Under the pieces are notes generated by a model, which was given only the letters and a program-made list of their open reading frames with translations, ran no database searches and was not told the DNA's origin. A program made the position numbers and the translations under genes. From Fen-1258 sp041658245 (lineage in GTDB: Bacteria > Bacteroidota > Ignavibacteria > Ignavibacteriales > Melioribacteraceae), in NCBI GenBank assembly GCA_041658245.1, contig JBBAAM010000003.1:59710-123709 (forward strand): 64,000 nucleotides of DNA. The letters are read 5' to 3'. Below, in pieces: positions 41,197 through 51,108 of the stretch (its first letter is position 1; each line of letters opens with the position of its first letter).

Positions 41197-42279
41197 TTAT
41201 TTCTGTGCTCGTTTTATATTATATATCGCAGCCAGTAAGAAAATAAAATTTGCCAGCCATGCAGTAGTTAACGGATTCAATTGCCCGCTCTTTCCAAATG
41301 CCTGACTTACCTTCATAAATACTAAATAGATAAAAGTGATCAACAAATTAATTCCGAATTGTATTGCCAATCCACCGCGTCTTCTATTTGCTGAAATTGG
41401 AAGTCCGAAAAGAACAACCACAACGCTTGCAAATGCATAAGCAATACGCGATTCGTATTCAATTAAAATTGCTGTCGGATCATTACCGGTCCGGAATTGT
41501 TCATCTCCGTAATTTTTTAATTCGGAAAGTGTCATCTCTTCGGGTTTGCGTTGTTTTTTTATAACATCTTCGGCCTTGAAGTTTAGTTGTCTGAATTCTT
41601 TCACCATAAACTTTTCAACTGATTCAGTCGTATCACTGAATATTCTTGTTATACCATCGTAAGCAAACCAGCTGCTTTTAGTTGAATCGTAGATCATTCT
41701 AAATGCATCTGTGCGTGAAATTAATTTTGTTCTGTCTTTATCGCTGAATTCTTGAATGCTAATTTGATTCGCTTGTTTTTGCATTAAATCATAATTACTA
41801 ATAGAAACAATTTTTGTTTTGGTGTCTTGAAAAAAAATGTTACTTCCTAAATAAACTAAATCTTTCTTCATATAATTCTGTTCGATATAAACTTTTTGCT
41901 TATTTGCCATCGGGACTAAATACCCTCCGAAGTAAACGGAGAAAATGCTGATGATGAACGTAGTGATTATAAATGGAGTCATAAATCTATAAAGACTGAT
42001 TCCGCTTGCTTTGATTGCAGTAAGTTCATTTTGATTTGCCATCTTGCCTGCAGTAAATAAACTTGCAAGAAGAATTGCAATAGGAGTCATCAATCGAACC
42101 ATTTCCGGAGTAAAAACAAGATAGTACTGAAGGATCAAACTTGTAGGAACATTTTGGTCAAGAAAATCATCGAGGTTCTCCATCATATCAATTACAACAA
42201 AGATCAATGTGAATGCAAGCAAACCAAAGAGGATTGTTTGTAGGTATTGTTTAATAAGATATCTATCAAGAATTTTCAT
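41197..42279 (-). CDS. LptF/LptG family permease (YjgP/YjgQ)
   Basis: 360 residues of the LPS export permease family. It has an N-terminal membrane bundle (FGLLAFTLIFVVIDMM; MTPIAILLASLFTAGKM), a periplasmic jellyroll-like middle part and a C-terminal bundle (FASVVVVLFGLPISANRRRG). With LptB it extracts LPS from the inner membrane. It overlaps the next gene by 14 bases, and together they probably form the LptF-LptG heterodimer. Confidence 0.88.
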   Translation of the reverse strand: MKILDRYLIKQYLQTILFGLLAFTLIFVVIDMMENLDDFLDQNVPTSLILQYYLVFTPEMVRLMTPIAILLASLFTAGKMANQNELTAIKASGISLYRFMTPFIITTFIISIFSVYFGGYLVPMANKQKVYIEQNYMKKDLVYLGSNIFFQDTKTKIVSISNYDLMQKQANQISIQEFSDKDRTKLISRTDAFRMIYDSTKSSWFAYDGITRIFSDTTESVEKFMVKEFRQLNFKAEDVIKKQRKPEEMTLSELKNYGDEQFRTGNDPTAILIEYESRIAYAFASVVVVLFGLPISANRRRGGLAIQFGINLLITFIYLVFMKVSQAFGKSGQLNPLTTAWLANFIFLLAAIYNIKRAQK

Positions 42280-43633
42280 CGTTCTCTTGCTGTGTTTTCC
42301 ACGATAGTGGAATTAATTTGGTAATGAAATCAAAGCTGAGTGTAACTTTTTCTCGTGCGCTTTTAATCATTAGGAATATTCCTAGTATACCAAGTAAAAT
42401 ATTAGCACTCCAAATTCCCAAGAAAGGAGAAAGCAAACCGCGGTCTGCATATTTTTCTCCGCCGATAAGAAATGCCCAATAGACTAAAAAGAAAATTAAA
42501 CTCATTCCCGCTGCCATTCCGAAACCGCCTCTTCTCACCATTGTTCCTAACGGTGCGCCGATCAATACAAAAATAATACAAGCAAATGGTAATGCATATT
42601 TTTTGTGGATCTCTACCCAATATTGATCTATTTGATTGTCATTATACTCAAGACGGTTCATTACATCGAGTATTGCACTTTCATCAGATCTAATTTTTTG
42701 TTGGGATTTTATAAAAACAAATTGTCCCGGAAAATTTATTTGTGTTAAATTGGAATTACCGTTTTTACTATCGGTAAGTAAAATAATTTTCGAGTAATAT
42801 TCCTTAAAATAATCTGCTCTTATAACTTCGAGACTGTCAACAATAACTTTTAAATGAGGTGCGCCGATTTCACGTTCGTAACGTTGTCCGCCCGGTGCTG
42901 ACTGTTCAAAAGTAAATTGCTCTGCCGGCATTGCAATTTTGTGACGTTCAAATCTTAATCTTTTGTAAGAATTTTGTTCCGTGTTATCGGATTCATGAAT
43001 CTCACCGTTCTTTAGATCCATTATTAATTTTTTCTGGTTCGCGGAAAAATAAATTTGTCCGTTCGACGCTGTTACTATATTAATTTTTGGGCGATTGGAA
43101 TAATCATAAATGGTTATTTGTTTTAGCTGATTGTTTGATTGATCAATTTCTCTAGCTAGAATTGAATAGTTTGGAACTTCTTGAGAGAAAACTCCCGGTA
43201 CAAGAGAAAGAGTTGGTTTTTTGCGTGAGATATCTTCCAACAAAAGACGTGCAGCATGGTTAGCATCAGGATAAATATTATTATTAAAATGAACTAGAAA
43301 AAGAGCAACAACAATACTTCCTACAAGAGGCGGAATCATCATTTTGTACAGACTAACACCGGTTGCTTTTAAGATTGCTATCTCATTGTTCTGAGACATC
43401 GAACCGAACGCCATTAAAGTTGCGATAAGTACAGCCATGGGTACTACAAGAGCAACAATCCATGCAAGACTGTAAGTTATCAATTGAATAATTACCCATG
43501 CACTCAATCCTTTTCCAATGAGACGATCTGACATTTTTACTAAGTATTGCAACACGAAAATGAAGAGTAGAATCGAAACTGAAAATAGAAATGGGATTAA
43601 GTGGTTTCTCAATATGTAACGGATCATGATCAT
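42266..43633 (-). CDS. LptF/LptG family permease (second subunit)
   Basis: 455 residues, the larger partner. N-terminal membrane bundle includes IRYILRNHLIPFLFSVSILL and VPMAVLIATLMAFGSMSQNNEI; a periplasmic beta domain (about 120-300) and C-terminal bundle with IFVLIGAPLGTMVRRGGFG follow. The ATG at 43633 or the third codon could start it; there is no clear ribosome binding site. Cytoplasmic C-terminal tail is charged. Confidence 0.88.
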   Translation of the reverse strand: MIMIRYILRNHLIPFLFSVSILLFIFVLQYLVKMSDRLIGKGLSAWVIIQLITYSLAWIVALVVPMAVLIATLMAFGSMSQNNEIAILKATGVSLYKMMIPPLVGSIVVALFLVHFNNNIYPDANHAARLLLEDISRKKPTLSLVPGVFSQEVPNYSILAREIDQSNNQLKQITIYDYSNRPKINIVTASNGQIYFSANQKKLIMDLKNGEIHESDNTEQNSYKRLRFERHKIAMPAEQFTFEQSAPGGQRYEREIGAPHLKVIVDSLEVIRADYFKEYYSKIILLTDSKNGNSNLTQINFPGQFVFIKSQQKIRSDESAILDVMNRLEYNDNQIDQYWVEIHKKYALPFACIIFVLIGAPLGTMVRRGGFGMAAGMSLIFFLVYWAFLIGGEKYADRGLLSPFLGIWSANILLGILGIFLMIKSAREKVTLSFDFITKLIPLSWKTQQENDENS

Positions 43634-43906
43634 TTTATTTATGAATCTTCACACTTCTTTTGTTGACAAATTTACCATTATTAGGAAAGAAACCAAAGCG
43701 GGAATAAATCAATAAACTAAAGTAGCTGATGATGTGAACGATATTTTATAATATCCAACCGGTTGATTGCTCTAGAATTTATTTGATTTGGCATTATATG
43801 ACTTGAATACAGAGATTGTTAGGTGTAAATTTGATATGATAAGTTATGCTGTTATTTAATTGTTCATATTCATTTATATAATCTTAAATGAAGAAATGGA
43901 GGAATA

Positions 43907-45274
43907 GTGGAATCTGTTGTTAATTACCTTAAAAGTAATTTAGATAATCATTTGAATGAATTTAAAAATTATTTAAGAATTCCAAGTATAAGTACATTAG
44001 CTACGCATAAAGATGAAATGATGCGATGTGCAGAATTTGTATCCCAAAAATTAAAAGATGCAGGAATTACAAAAGTAGAGATTTTTCCAACAGCAGGTCA
44101 TCCAATTGTTTACGGAGAATGGCTTGGTAAACCCGGTAAGCCAACTGTATTGGTTTATGGTCATTATGATGTTCAGCCTGTTGATCCGATTAATTTGTGG
44201 ACCAATCCGCCGTTTGAACCAGTAATTAAAGAAGGAAAAATTTGGGCTCGAGGTGCTAATGATAATAAAGGTCAAAATTTTGTTCATATAAAAAGTATTG
44301 AAGCATATTTCAAGACGGTAGGTGAACCCCCTGTAAATATTAAATTTTTATTCGAAGGTGAAGAGGAAATTGGTAGTACAAATCTTGGTCTGTTCTTAAA
44401 AGAGAAACAAGAATTATTAGAATGCGATACAGTTTTAATTTCAGATACAAGCATGTACGCAGAAGGTGTTCCAACAATTACATATGGACTAAGAGGATTG
44501 CTCTACATGGAAGTAGAAGTAACTGCAGCAGATCGTGATCTTCATTCCGGCAGTTTTGGCGGTGCGGTTGCCAATCCGATCAATGAATTAGCAAAGATCA
44601 TTTCTAAACTACATGACAAGAACGGTAAAGTAACTGTTCCAAATTTTTATAAAAGTGTTCTTCAATTATCTAAAGAAGAAAAGGAAAATTTTAGAAGGTT
44701 AAAATTATCTGATAAAGAATACGCAAAGGAAGTAGGAGTTAAGGAATTACAAGGTGAAAAAGGATATACAACTTTGGAAAGATTGTGGACCCGTCCTACT
44801 TTGGATTGTAACGGTATAATCGGAGGCTTTACAGAAAAAGGAGCTAAAACTGTTTTACCTTCTAAAGCAATGGCTAAGATCAGTATGAGATTAGTTCCGA
44901 AACAAGAACCATTAAAACTTGCAAAGGAATTTACAAAACATATAAAGGCATTATCACCCAAGAGTATTAAAGTGGAAGTTAAAACATTACATTACGGCTA
45001 TCCTGTAATGGTTCCTTTGGGAAGTAAAGCGTTGATTGCCGGAGCTAATGCTGCTGCAAAAGCATTTGGTAAGAAAACCGTTTTCACCCGCGAAGGAGGT
45101 TCTATTCCAATCGTTGTAGATTTTATGAGAATATTGAAAGCTCCGGCTGTGTTAATGGGATTAGGTTTGGATAGTGATAACATTCACTCTCCTAACGAAC
45201 ATTTCCGTTTGGAAAATTTTGAAAAAGGATTATATGCCTCGGCATATTTTTTTGATGAGTTTTCAAGAAGTTAA
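43907..45274 (+). CDS. M20 family dipeptidase
   Basis: 455 residues of the M20 metallopeptidase family. Zinc ligands and catalytic residues are visible in YGHYDVQPVDP, WARGANDNKGQN and EGEEEIGS, and the last ligand in SPNEHFRLE. It also contains DRDLHSGSFGG, typical of the CNDP-like dipeptidases. GGAGG lies 4 bases before GTG 43907. The gene diverges from lptF; the 273-base gap contains no gene but should hold promoters. Confidence 0.92.
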   Translation: MESVVNYLKSNLDNHLNEFKNYLRIPSISTLATHKDEMMRCAEFVSQKLKDAGITKVEIFPTAGHPIVYGEWLGKPGKPTVLVYGHYDVQPVDPINLWTNPPFEPVIKEGKIWARGANDNKGQNFVHIKSIEAYFKTVGEPPVNIKFLFEGEEEIGSTNLGLFLKEKQELLECDTVLISDTSMYAEGVPTITYGLRGLLYMEVEVTAADRDLHSGSFGGAVANPINELAKIISKLHDKNGKVTVPNFYKSVLQLSKEEKENFRRLKLSDKEYAKEVGVKELQGEKGYTTLERLWTRPTLDCNGIIGGFTEKGAKTVLPSKAMAKISMRLVPKQEPLKLAKEFTKHIKALSPKSIKVEVKTLHYGYPVMVPLGSKALIAGANAAAKAFGKKTVFTREGGSIPIVVDFMRILKAPAVLMGLGLDSDNIHSPNEHFRLENFEKGLYASAYFFDEFSRS

Positions 45275-45309
45275 AACAAAATATTTTATAACAATTAAGG
45301 ATAAACGAG

Positions 45310-46167
45310 ATGAAACTCTATAAAATGCTTATAGTGTTATCTCTTTTGGGATTATTAATTTACTCTTGTACATCACAGCAGGAAGAGGGCGGAGACGCAT
45401 CTACATCGGATTCTAGAAATGAACAAATACAACAGTATAATATTGGTGTAGAAAAAGAACAAACAAAAAATCGTTTTCCGTGCGATACTATTTCTTTGAA
45501 AGAATATGTTCTTAGTAAATATGATCCAGGCACTTATTTAGTTGAGTTCGATAGAACATTTACCTACAACGTTCCGAAAATTGCAGTAATATACCTTAAA
45601 GATGTTACAAACTATGTTCTTTGTGTCGTTGCAAAATCAAAACCCGGAGAAAGAAATATTGAGACAAAAAATGTTATCGGTTATGAATCAAGCTACATTA
45701 ATCTCGATAGCACAAAACTTGGTACAGCATTTTTCTGGTTAACGCTTTTAGAATGTAAAGACGGAGAATTCAGCAGAGTGTGGGAATCAGAAGTTCCGAT
45801 TCATGGTGGATTTAATAGTATGACGGTCAAGAATTGGAAAGCTAAGAACATGAATTATGTTGAATTGAATTTTGAAGATGGTATTATTTCGGGTCATAGG
45901 AATTATAATTTCTTTTTAACAGATGGATGGAGAAAACCGCCTCATCTTATGGAAACATATTTAGCTCTAGTGCACAAAAGAACATTGGCAAACATTAACA
46001 ACGATAAATTCCCCGATTATTATGAATATCGTTTTACTACAGGAAAATCTTTGACGGATTCTCTTTATGCATCAATTCGTATACTAGATTCGATTCCTTT
46101 TTATTGGAGCGAGAAAAGACAACTATATATAACAGATCAAAACTCACGCTGGTTTAGAAAATATTAA
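45310..46167 (+). CDS. Lipoprotein, hypothetical
   Basis: 285 residues with a lipobox (LLIYSC, Cys near residue 20) and an acidic, Ser/Gln-rich linker after it. The mature domain has no recognised family; it has few cysteines and many aromatic residues. It begins 36 bases after the dipeptidase and 20 bases before ygfZ. Confidence 0.8.
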   Translation: MKLYKMLIVLSLLGLLIYSCTSQQEEGGDASTSDSRNEQIQQYNIGVEKEQTKNRFPCDTISLKEYVLSKYDPGTYLVEFDRTFTYNVPKIAVIYLKDVTNYVLCVVAKSKPGERNIETKNVIGYESSYINLDSTKLGTAFFWLTLLECKDGEFSRVWESEVPIHGGFNSMTVKNWKAKNMNYVELNFEDGIISGHRNYNFFLTDGWRKPPHLMETYLALVHKRTLANINNDKFPDYYEYRFTTGKSLTDSLYASIRILDSIPFYWSEKRQLYITDQNSRWFRKY

Positions 46168-46187
46168 TGATATAAGAAAGGTTCTGA

Positions 46188-47282
46188 ATGTTTCAGGAGA
46201 ATAATAATTTGTTAACAATTACTGAGTACTTTGCAGAAAAATTTCCGAATTCAAAAAAAGAAGGAAATTCCGTTCGATTTTTTTATTCAGCCCATGATGA
46301 GTATAAATCATTGAAAAATGGTATTGGTATTAGAATAAAATTAAATTCTACAATAATCGAAATGACAGGCAAAGATGTTCTAGATTTTTTGCATCGGGTA
46401 TCTACAAACGCTATTAAAGATCTAAAATTATTCGAAAAAAGAAATACACTTTTCCTCAATGAAAAAGGCAGGTTCATTTCGAGATCAACTTTATTAAATC
46501 TCGAAAATGGTCTTTACTTAATTGGAAATAGTGATTATGATAAGCGACTTTTCAGCTGGGTGAACAAATTTATAATTACTGAAGATATTATTACACATGA
46601 TGTATCGGAAAATTTTGTCGTTCTGGAATTAATCGGTAAACAATGCAGTTCTTTTCTCACTATGCTTATCGGCGAAGAGATTAATTCGGTTGATATGAAA
46701 TTTGCCCGAGTTAGCGAAACTGATGGATTTAGATTTTATTTTTTTGCCGAGCAGAATTATAATGGAAGCAACATTTACAAAATATTAATTGATAAAGAAA
46801 AATGTATAGATTTCTTAGAGTATCTTTCAAACATTAAGAGTGTATTCGACCTATCTGTTGTCGGAGAAGATGCTTACGATGTTTTTAGAATTGAGAACGG
46901 CATACCGTCTTATCCTAACGAAATAAATGATTCAACAAATCCACACGAAGTTAATTTGATAAATGAAATAAATTTTAAGAAAGGTTGTTACATAGGTCAA
47001 GAAGTAATTGCGCGTCTTGATACATATGATAAAGTACAACGGAAGTTGGTTAAAATTACAACTAGCGAACCCTTAAATATTATTACTCCTTTAATGATAA
47101 TTGATGAAGCAGGAAACGAATGGGGTGAATTGACGACCGTATCTTCCACGGGGCTAGTTAATCCGCAAATCGGATTAGCATTAATAAAGAAGAAAGCTCT
47201 TGCTGATCATACTGCTTTATTTATTAAATCAAGTGATAAGAAAATAAAAATTAGAACCTCTGAAATAAACTTGACAAAATGA
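46188..47282 (+). CDS. ygfZ: YgfZ/GcvT-domain folate-binding protein
   Basis: 364 residues. The YgfZ signature KGCYIGQEVIARLDTYDKVQ is present near residue 264, together with a GcvT-like start (GKDVLDFLHRVSTNA). The family aids Fe-S cluster assembly or repair using folate. Its stop overlaps the next gene (ATGA). Confidence 0.92.
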   Translation: MFQENNNLLTITEYFAEKFPNSKKEGNSVRFFYSAHDEYKSLKNGIGIRIKLNSTIIEMTGKDVLDFLHRVSTNAIKDLKLFEKRNTLFLNEKGRFISRSTLLNLENGLYLIGNSDYDKRLFSWVNKFIITEDIITHDVSENFVVLELIGKQCSSFLTMLIGEEINSVDMKFARVSETDGFRFYFFAEQNYNGSNIYKILIDKEKCIDFLEYLSNIKSVFDLSVVGEDAYDVFRIENGIPSYPNEINDSTNPHEVNLINEINFKKGCYIGQEVIARLDTYDKVQRKLVKITTSEPLNIITPLMIIDEAGNEWGELTTVSSTGLVNPQIGLALIKKKALADHTALFIKSSDKKIKIRTSEINLTK

Positions 47283-47827
47283 AAATTTATACAAAAACCG
47301 GCGATAAAGGAAAAACATCTCTCTTCGGCGGTAAAAGAGTTTGGAAAGATGATCTAAGAATTCAATCATATGGAACAGTTGATGAATTAAATTCTATTCT
47401 AGGAGTAGCAATTACTGAAATAAAAAATAAGGAACTCAAAAAGATTTTAAGCAGTATACAGCATGAATTGTTTAATTTGGGTTCAGATCTTGCAACTCCG
47501 GAGTATAAGAGCAGTAAAAATTTTTCAATTCCACGGATTAATGAATTTAACACAAAACGCCTTGAGGGTTTGATTGATAAGATTGATAATAAATTATCAC
47601 CATTAAAAAATTTTATTTTACCCGGCGGATTAAAAGGCGCTGCGTTATTACATCAGGCAAGAACTGTTTGCAGAAGAGCTGAAAGAGAAGTTATTTCTCT
47701 TTCAAAAGTTGATATGATAAACACAGAAATAAAGATATATTTGAACCGTCTTTCAGATCTATTATTTGTTCTTGCACGATTTGAAAATTTTTCATCCAAA
47801 CACCCTGATATTGAATGGAAAAAGTAA
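47279..47827 (+). CDS. Cob(I)alamin adenosyltransferase (PduO type)
   Basis: 182 residues with the PduO-type ATP site TKTGDKGKTSLFGGKRV near the start, DELNSILGVA and the late LHQARTVCRRAEREVISL, LNRLSDLLFVLAR. It transfers the adenosyl group from ATP to cob(I)alamin. It overlaps the ygfZ stop by 4 bases. Confidence 0.95.
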   Translation: MKIYTKTGDKGKTSLFGGKRVWKDDLRIQSYGTVDELNSILGVAITEIKNKELKKILSSIQHELFNLGSDLATPEYKSSKNFSIPRINEFNTKRLEGLIDKIDNKLSPLKNFILPGGLKGAALLHQARTVCRRAEREVISLSKVDMINTEIKIYLNRLSDLLFVLARFENFSSKHPDIEWKK

Positions 47828-47864
47828 TTCTCAATTCGCAATTCTCCATTCTCAATTATTCAAA

Positions 47865-48213
47865 GGGGGTGACATTGGCTTCGACGGGATTATTTGTTCT
47901 TTGAACTGCGCACCGTGTTCTCCGTAGACACGCTAAACGACGGTAAAAAACATAAAAGGCGAATATAACTACGCTTTAGCTGCGTAATTAACGCAGCCGT
48001 TCTTCAACTTCATTCATACCTGGGGTTGAAAGAACGTCGTTTGGTATGATAGCCAAATCGAACTTCCGAATAGAAGAGGCGAAACTAATTTCGGAATAGT
48101 CCCGACATAATTTGTCTGTCAATGCTGTAGGGATGAAATTAAAAGACAGAATATGTGTGTAGACGTTCATAGGATTGTAATTTCGGACGCGGGTTCGACT
48201 CCCGCCACCTCCA
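47865..48213 (+). ncRNA. ssrA: Transfer-messenger RNA (tmRNA)
   Basis: Starts with GGGGGTGACATTGGCTTCGA and ends with GGGTTCGACTCCCGCCACCT then CCA, with the acceptor stem GGGGGTG/CACCTCC closing it. The T arm GGGTTCGACTCCC is complete. The tag frame at 47958-47987 reads GEYNYALAA, then TAA, close to Bacteroides tags. The CCA end is probably added post-transcriptionally. tmRNA rescues stalled ribosomes with SmpB. Confidence 0.97.
47958..47987 (+). other. tmRNA tag-peptide reading frame (GEYNYALAA)
   Basis: Ten codons GGC to TAA inside the tmRNA. GGC as resume codon follows the Bacteroidota pattern (GETNYALAA in Bacteroides). The ALAA end marks proteins for ClpXP. Confidence 0.9.
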
Positions 48214-48236
48214 CTCAATAATTTGTAGGATGAATA

Positions 48237-48446
48237 ATGGAATTTATTAGAACCTCAAGAGGTAAAAATATTAAAGTGATCATCCCAATTGATGATTACA
48301 AAAAAATTCAGCGAAAAATAAAACTTGTTGAACGTCTTGAGAAACTTAACATACCCTTTGAAGACTTCTTCGATTATTTGCTTGTAAAGAAAACTAGAAA
48401 AGAAAAGTCTGTTTCTCTTTCAAAATACTTGAAGAATGGAAATTGA
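48237..48446 (+). CDS. Probable antitoxin of a RelE-type pair
   Basis: 69 residues, no membrane segment, with a helical N-terminus (KVIIPIDDYKKIQRKIKLVE) and a basic C-terminus (KKTRKEKSVSLSKYL). I do not recognise the DNA-binding family. AGGA lies 6 bases before the ATG and the gene overlaps the toxin by 11 bases, the standard order antitoxin-toxin. Confidence 0.78.
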   Translation: MEFIRTSRGKNIKVIIPIDDYKKIQRKIKLVERLEKLNIPFEDFFDYLLVKKTRKEKSVSLSKYLKNGN

Positions 48447-48684
48447 GTTAAGAAAATCCGCTATTAAAGATTTATCTAAACTTCTACCTAATCATAGGTC
48501 TAAAGTCTTATCTGCAATTTCATCTCTAAAAAACTTTCCGAATATTGGAAACGTAAAAAGATTAGTGAACTTCGATTTTGCTTTTCGTTTGAGAGTTGGT
48601 GATTACAGAATTCTTTTTGACACGTATAATGGTATAATTTATGTTGCCAGAATTCTTCATCGGAAAGATGCATATAAACACTGA
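48436..48684 (+). CDS. RelE/ParE family toxin
   Basis: 82 residues with the RelE fold signature: RKSAIKDLSKLLPN at the start, FRLRVGDYRILFDT and the C-terminal VARILHRKDAYKH, which matches 'vxxigHRkdvY'. RelE-type toxins cut mRNA at the ribosome A site. It starts inside the antitoxin and lies about 220 bases after the tmRNA. Confidence 0.9.
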   Translation: MEIELRKSAIKDLSKLLPNHRSKVLSAISSLKNFPNIGNVKRLVNFDFAFRLRVGDYRILFDTYNGIIYVARILHRKDAYKH

Positions 48685-48734
48685 GGAATAATCGCATTTT
48701 CTTCAGATAAAAACCGTGCCAGCCCTTATTTTCG

Positions 48735-48765
48735 TTGCTTTAAGTGCTTTATTGCCGTAAATTTG
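48735..48765 (+). promoter_or_regulatory. Possible promoter of dapF
   Basis: TTG at 48735-48737, then 20 bases and TAAATTTG at 48758-48765, which fits TAnnTTTG. The -7 box is only 8 bases from the chosen ATG 48774, so the transcript would be nearly leaderless. This is suggestive, not proven. Confidence 0.35.
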
Positions 48766-48773
48766 AAATCATT

Positions 48774-49628
48774 ATGAAGCGTTTTTCTTTTACAAAAATG
48801 AGTGGTGCAGGGAATGATTTTATCTTATTTGATAAAAAAATCAATCCCGGTATTGAATTAACAACTCAAAACATTGCGAAAATGTGTGAAAGACGCACCG
48901 GTATTGGCGCTGATGGTGTTCTTTTAATTTCTGATCTGAAGGATTTTGCGTTTGAGATGAATTACTTTAATGCTGACGGTTCAACGGGTAGTTTATGTGC
49001 TAACGGAGCCCGTTGTGCAATAAAGTATGGAAACGAAAGCGGTAGAATTTCTAATACTAGAATATCATTCATCGCAAATGGTGTTGAATATTCCGGGCAG
49101 ATATTGGATAATGGACAGGTTAAGTTCTTCTTAGACCGTCCGAAAAAAATGAAACAGAATTTTAAGATTAAGGCGGGAAATCAGTTAATACATGCTTCTT
49201 TTGTGGATACGGGTTCTCCACAGATTGTTATAAAATTTAATGATGTCCTTAGAAATCCGGCTGATCCAAACTCGTATTATGATGATCTTGATACTTTCCC
49301 GGTTTTTGAGCTTGGTAGAGAAATCCGTTACCACAAAGATTTTGCACCGGATGGAACCAATGTAAATTTTATCCGGATACATGATGGAGAAATTGATATT
49401 AGAAGTTACGAGCGCGGTGTAGAAAATGAAACGCTTTCTTGTGGAACCGGAACAGTTGCAGCAGCTTTATTAGCTTTTGCAAATAAAAATTATTATCCGC
49501 CTATTAAAGTGCACCAAAAGAGCGGAGATGAATTGATAGTGGATTTCAAAATAGAAGAACAAAAAGTGCAGGAACTATCTTTAACCGGTCCTGCCAAAAT
49601 TATTTTTAATGGTGAAATTACAATATAA
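48774..49628 (+). CDS. dapF: Diaminopimelate epimerase
   Basis: Converts LL- to meso-diaminopimelate for lysine and peptidoglycan. 284 residues with the catalytic cysteines Cys75 (CANGARC) and Cys223 (SCGTGTVAAAL). The usual Gly after the first Cys is Ala here. ATG 48774 gives KRFSFTKMSGAGNDFI, the standard start; a GTG at 48744 would add ten residues. Confidence 0.95.
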   Translation: MKRFSFTKMSGAGNDFILFDKKINPGIELTTQNIAKMCERRTGIGADGVLLISDLKDFAFEMNYFNADGSTGSLCANGARCAIKYGNESGRISNTRISFIANGVEYSGQILDNGQVKFFLDRPKKMKQNFKIKAGNQLIHASFVDTGSPQIVIKFNDVLRNPADPNSYYDDLDTFPVFELGREIRYHKDFAPDGTNVNFIRIHDGEIDIRSYERGVENETLSCGTGTVAAALLAFANKNYYPPIKVHQKSGDELIVDFKIEEQKVQELSLTGPAKIIFNGEITI

Positions 49629-49639
49629 TTGAGGGATAA

Positions 49640-49945
49640 ATGGGTAAAGTTATTTTTTCCATACGCTACAATATTTTTCCGGAAAAACGAGAAGAATACT
49701 TAGATATGGTTCGCGAATTAAAAAATATTGTTAAAGCAGAAGGATTAGAAACTTATTCTGTTTTTGAACAAAAGAATAAACCAAATAATTTTGAAGAAGT
49801 ATATATTTTCAAAAGCCAAGTAGCTTATGAAAATTTTGAAGATAATACCGATGAACGAATTGATATTCTAATGACAAAACTTTCTGATATGATAAAAGAA
49901 CAAACAACTCAGTACACAACATTGTTCGAAGTAAATAACGCATAA
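49640..49945 (+). CDS. Small ABM-like protein
   Basis: 101 residues with a ferredoxin-like alpha+beta pattern (IFSIRYNIFPEKREEYLDMV; EEVYIFKSQVAYENFEDNT) like the antibiotic biosynthesis monooxygenase superfamily. Heme- or quinol-degrading roles are known in the family, but nothing here decides. Located between dapF and the PHP gene. Confidence 0.72.
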   Translation: MGKVIFSIRYNIFPEKREEYLDMVRELKNIVKAEGLETYSVFEQKNKPNNFEEVYIFKSQVAYENFEDNTDERIDILMTKLSDMIKEQTTQYTTLFEVNNA

Positions 49946-50003
49946 CAGAAAGATATTATTTAACATATTTTATCTGCCCGCCTAATTAATCCGGGAATTA
50001 TAA

Positions 50004-51053
50004 ATGTTTGAATATGTTGGCGCAATACATATACACTCAATATTTTCCGATGGCTCTGGCGAAGTAAAAGACATTGCTCAATTTGCCAATGAATCGGGGT
50101 TGGATTTTTTTATCCTTACAGATCACAATACTCTCCGGGCTCTTAAAGATGGATTCGAGGGTTGGTACTCAAATACTCTTGCATTAGTCGGCTGCGAAAT
50201 AAATGATAAGGAAAATAAAAATCATTATCTCGCATTCGGTATTAACGAAACGATTTCTACTCGATTACCAGCTAAAGAATATGTAAAAAAAGTTAACGAG
50301 ATGGGAGGCATAGGATTTTTAGCTCATCCCCATGAAAAAAGAAATTCGATGAAAGAACATCCGCCTTATCCTTGGACTGAATGGGAGTTAAATGATTTTA
50401 CAGGAATCGAAATATGGAATCACATGTCCGAATGGATGGAAGGACTAACAGAACAGAATAAATATAATTACTTTGTTCATCCTTTAAGATCAATCGTTGG
50501 TCCGCCTGTAGAAACATTAAAAGTCTGGGATTCATTAAATCTAAAAAGAAAAGTTGTTGGCATTGGTGGTGTAGATGCACATGCGCATAAAATTAATATT
50601 CTCGGTTTTGTTGAAATGGAAATCTTTCCATATAAAGTGCTTTTCAAATCAATTCGTACTCATATCATATGTGAAGAGGAATTAATTATTTCTTCTGAGA
50701 CGCATGAGATAAATAAATCAAAGAAAAATGTTTATAAAGCTTTGGCTGCCGGAAGATGTTTCATCTCTAATTTTTACCATGGGGATGCAAGAGGATTTCG
50801 ATTTTATGCAGAAAGCGAGAACAAAACATATCAAATGGGTGATACTGTTCCGCCTTCTAAAAAGGTTAAGTTAATTGTAAACTTGCCTAGTTCATCTAAT
50901 AAAATTAGATTGATCCATAATGGGAACTTAGAAGAAGAGAAAAGCGGCACCAATGTTGAATTTTTAGCCCCTAAAAAGGGGGTTTATCGTGTTGAAGTTT
51001 ACAATAATCAGAATGCTTGGATTTTTTCAAATCATATTAGAATAGGTCTATAA
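50004..51053 (+). CDS. PHP-domain metal-dependent phosphoesterase
   Basis: 349 residues. PHP motifs: GAIHIHSIFSDGSG (motif I), FFILTDHNTL (II), GFLAHPHEKR (III) and GGVDAHAHK (IV), which bind a di- or trinuclear metal site. The C-terminal part (about 250-349) looks like an Ig-type beta domain. It resembles CehA/McbA-type proteins. Substrate unknown. Confidence 0.88.
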   Translation: MFEYVGAIHIHSIFSDGSGEVKDIAQFANESGLDFFILTDHNTLRALKDGFEGWYSNTLALVGCEINDKENKNHYLAFGINETISTRLPAKEYVKKVNEMGGIGFLAHPHEKRNSMKEHPPYPWTEWELNDFTGIEIWNHMSEWMEGLTEQNKYNYFVHPLRSIVGPPVETLKVWDSLNLKRKVVGIGGVDAHAHKINILGFVEMEIFPYKVLFKSIRTHIICEEELIISSETHEINKSKKNVYKALAAGRCFISNFYHGDARGFRFYAESENKTYQMGDTVPPSKKVKLIVNLPSSSNKIRLIHNGNLEEEKSGTNVEFLAPKKGVYRVEVYNNQNAWIFSNHIRIGL

Positions 51054-51108
51054 TTTTTCTTAGATTTCTCGCCGAATTTTTCCGATTTATCAAAATAAGA
51101 GGTTCAAA

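Noticed and set aside
47988..48218. Minus-strand frame of 76 codons over the tmRNA
   Set aside because: It is a chance frame inside the tmRNA.
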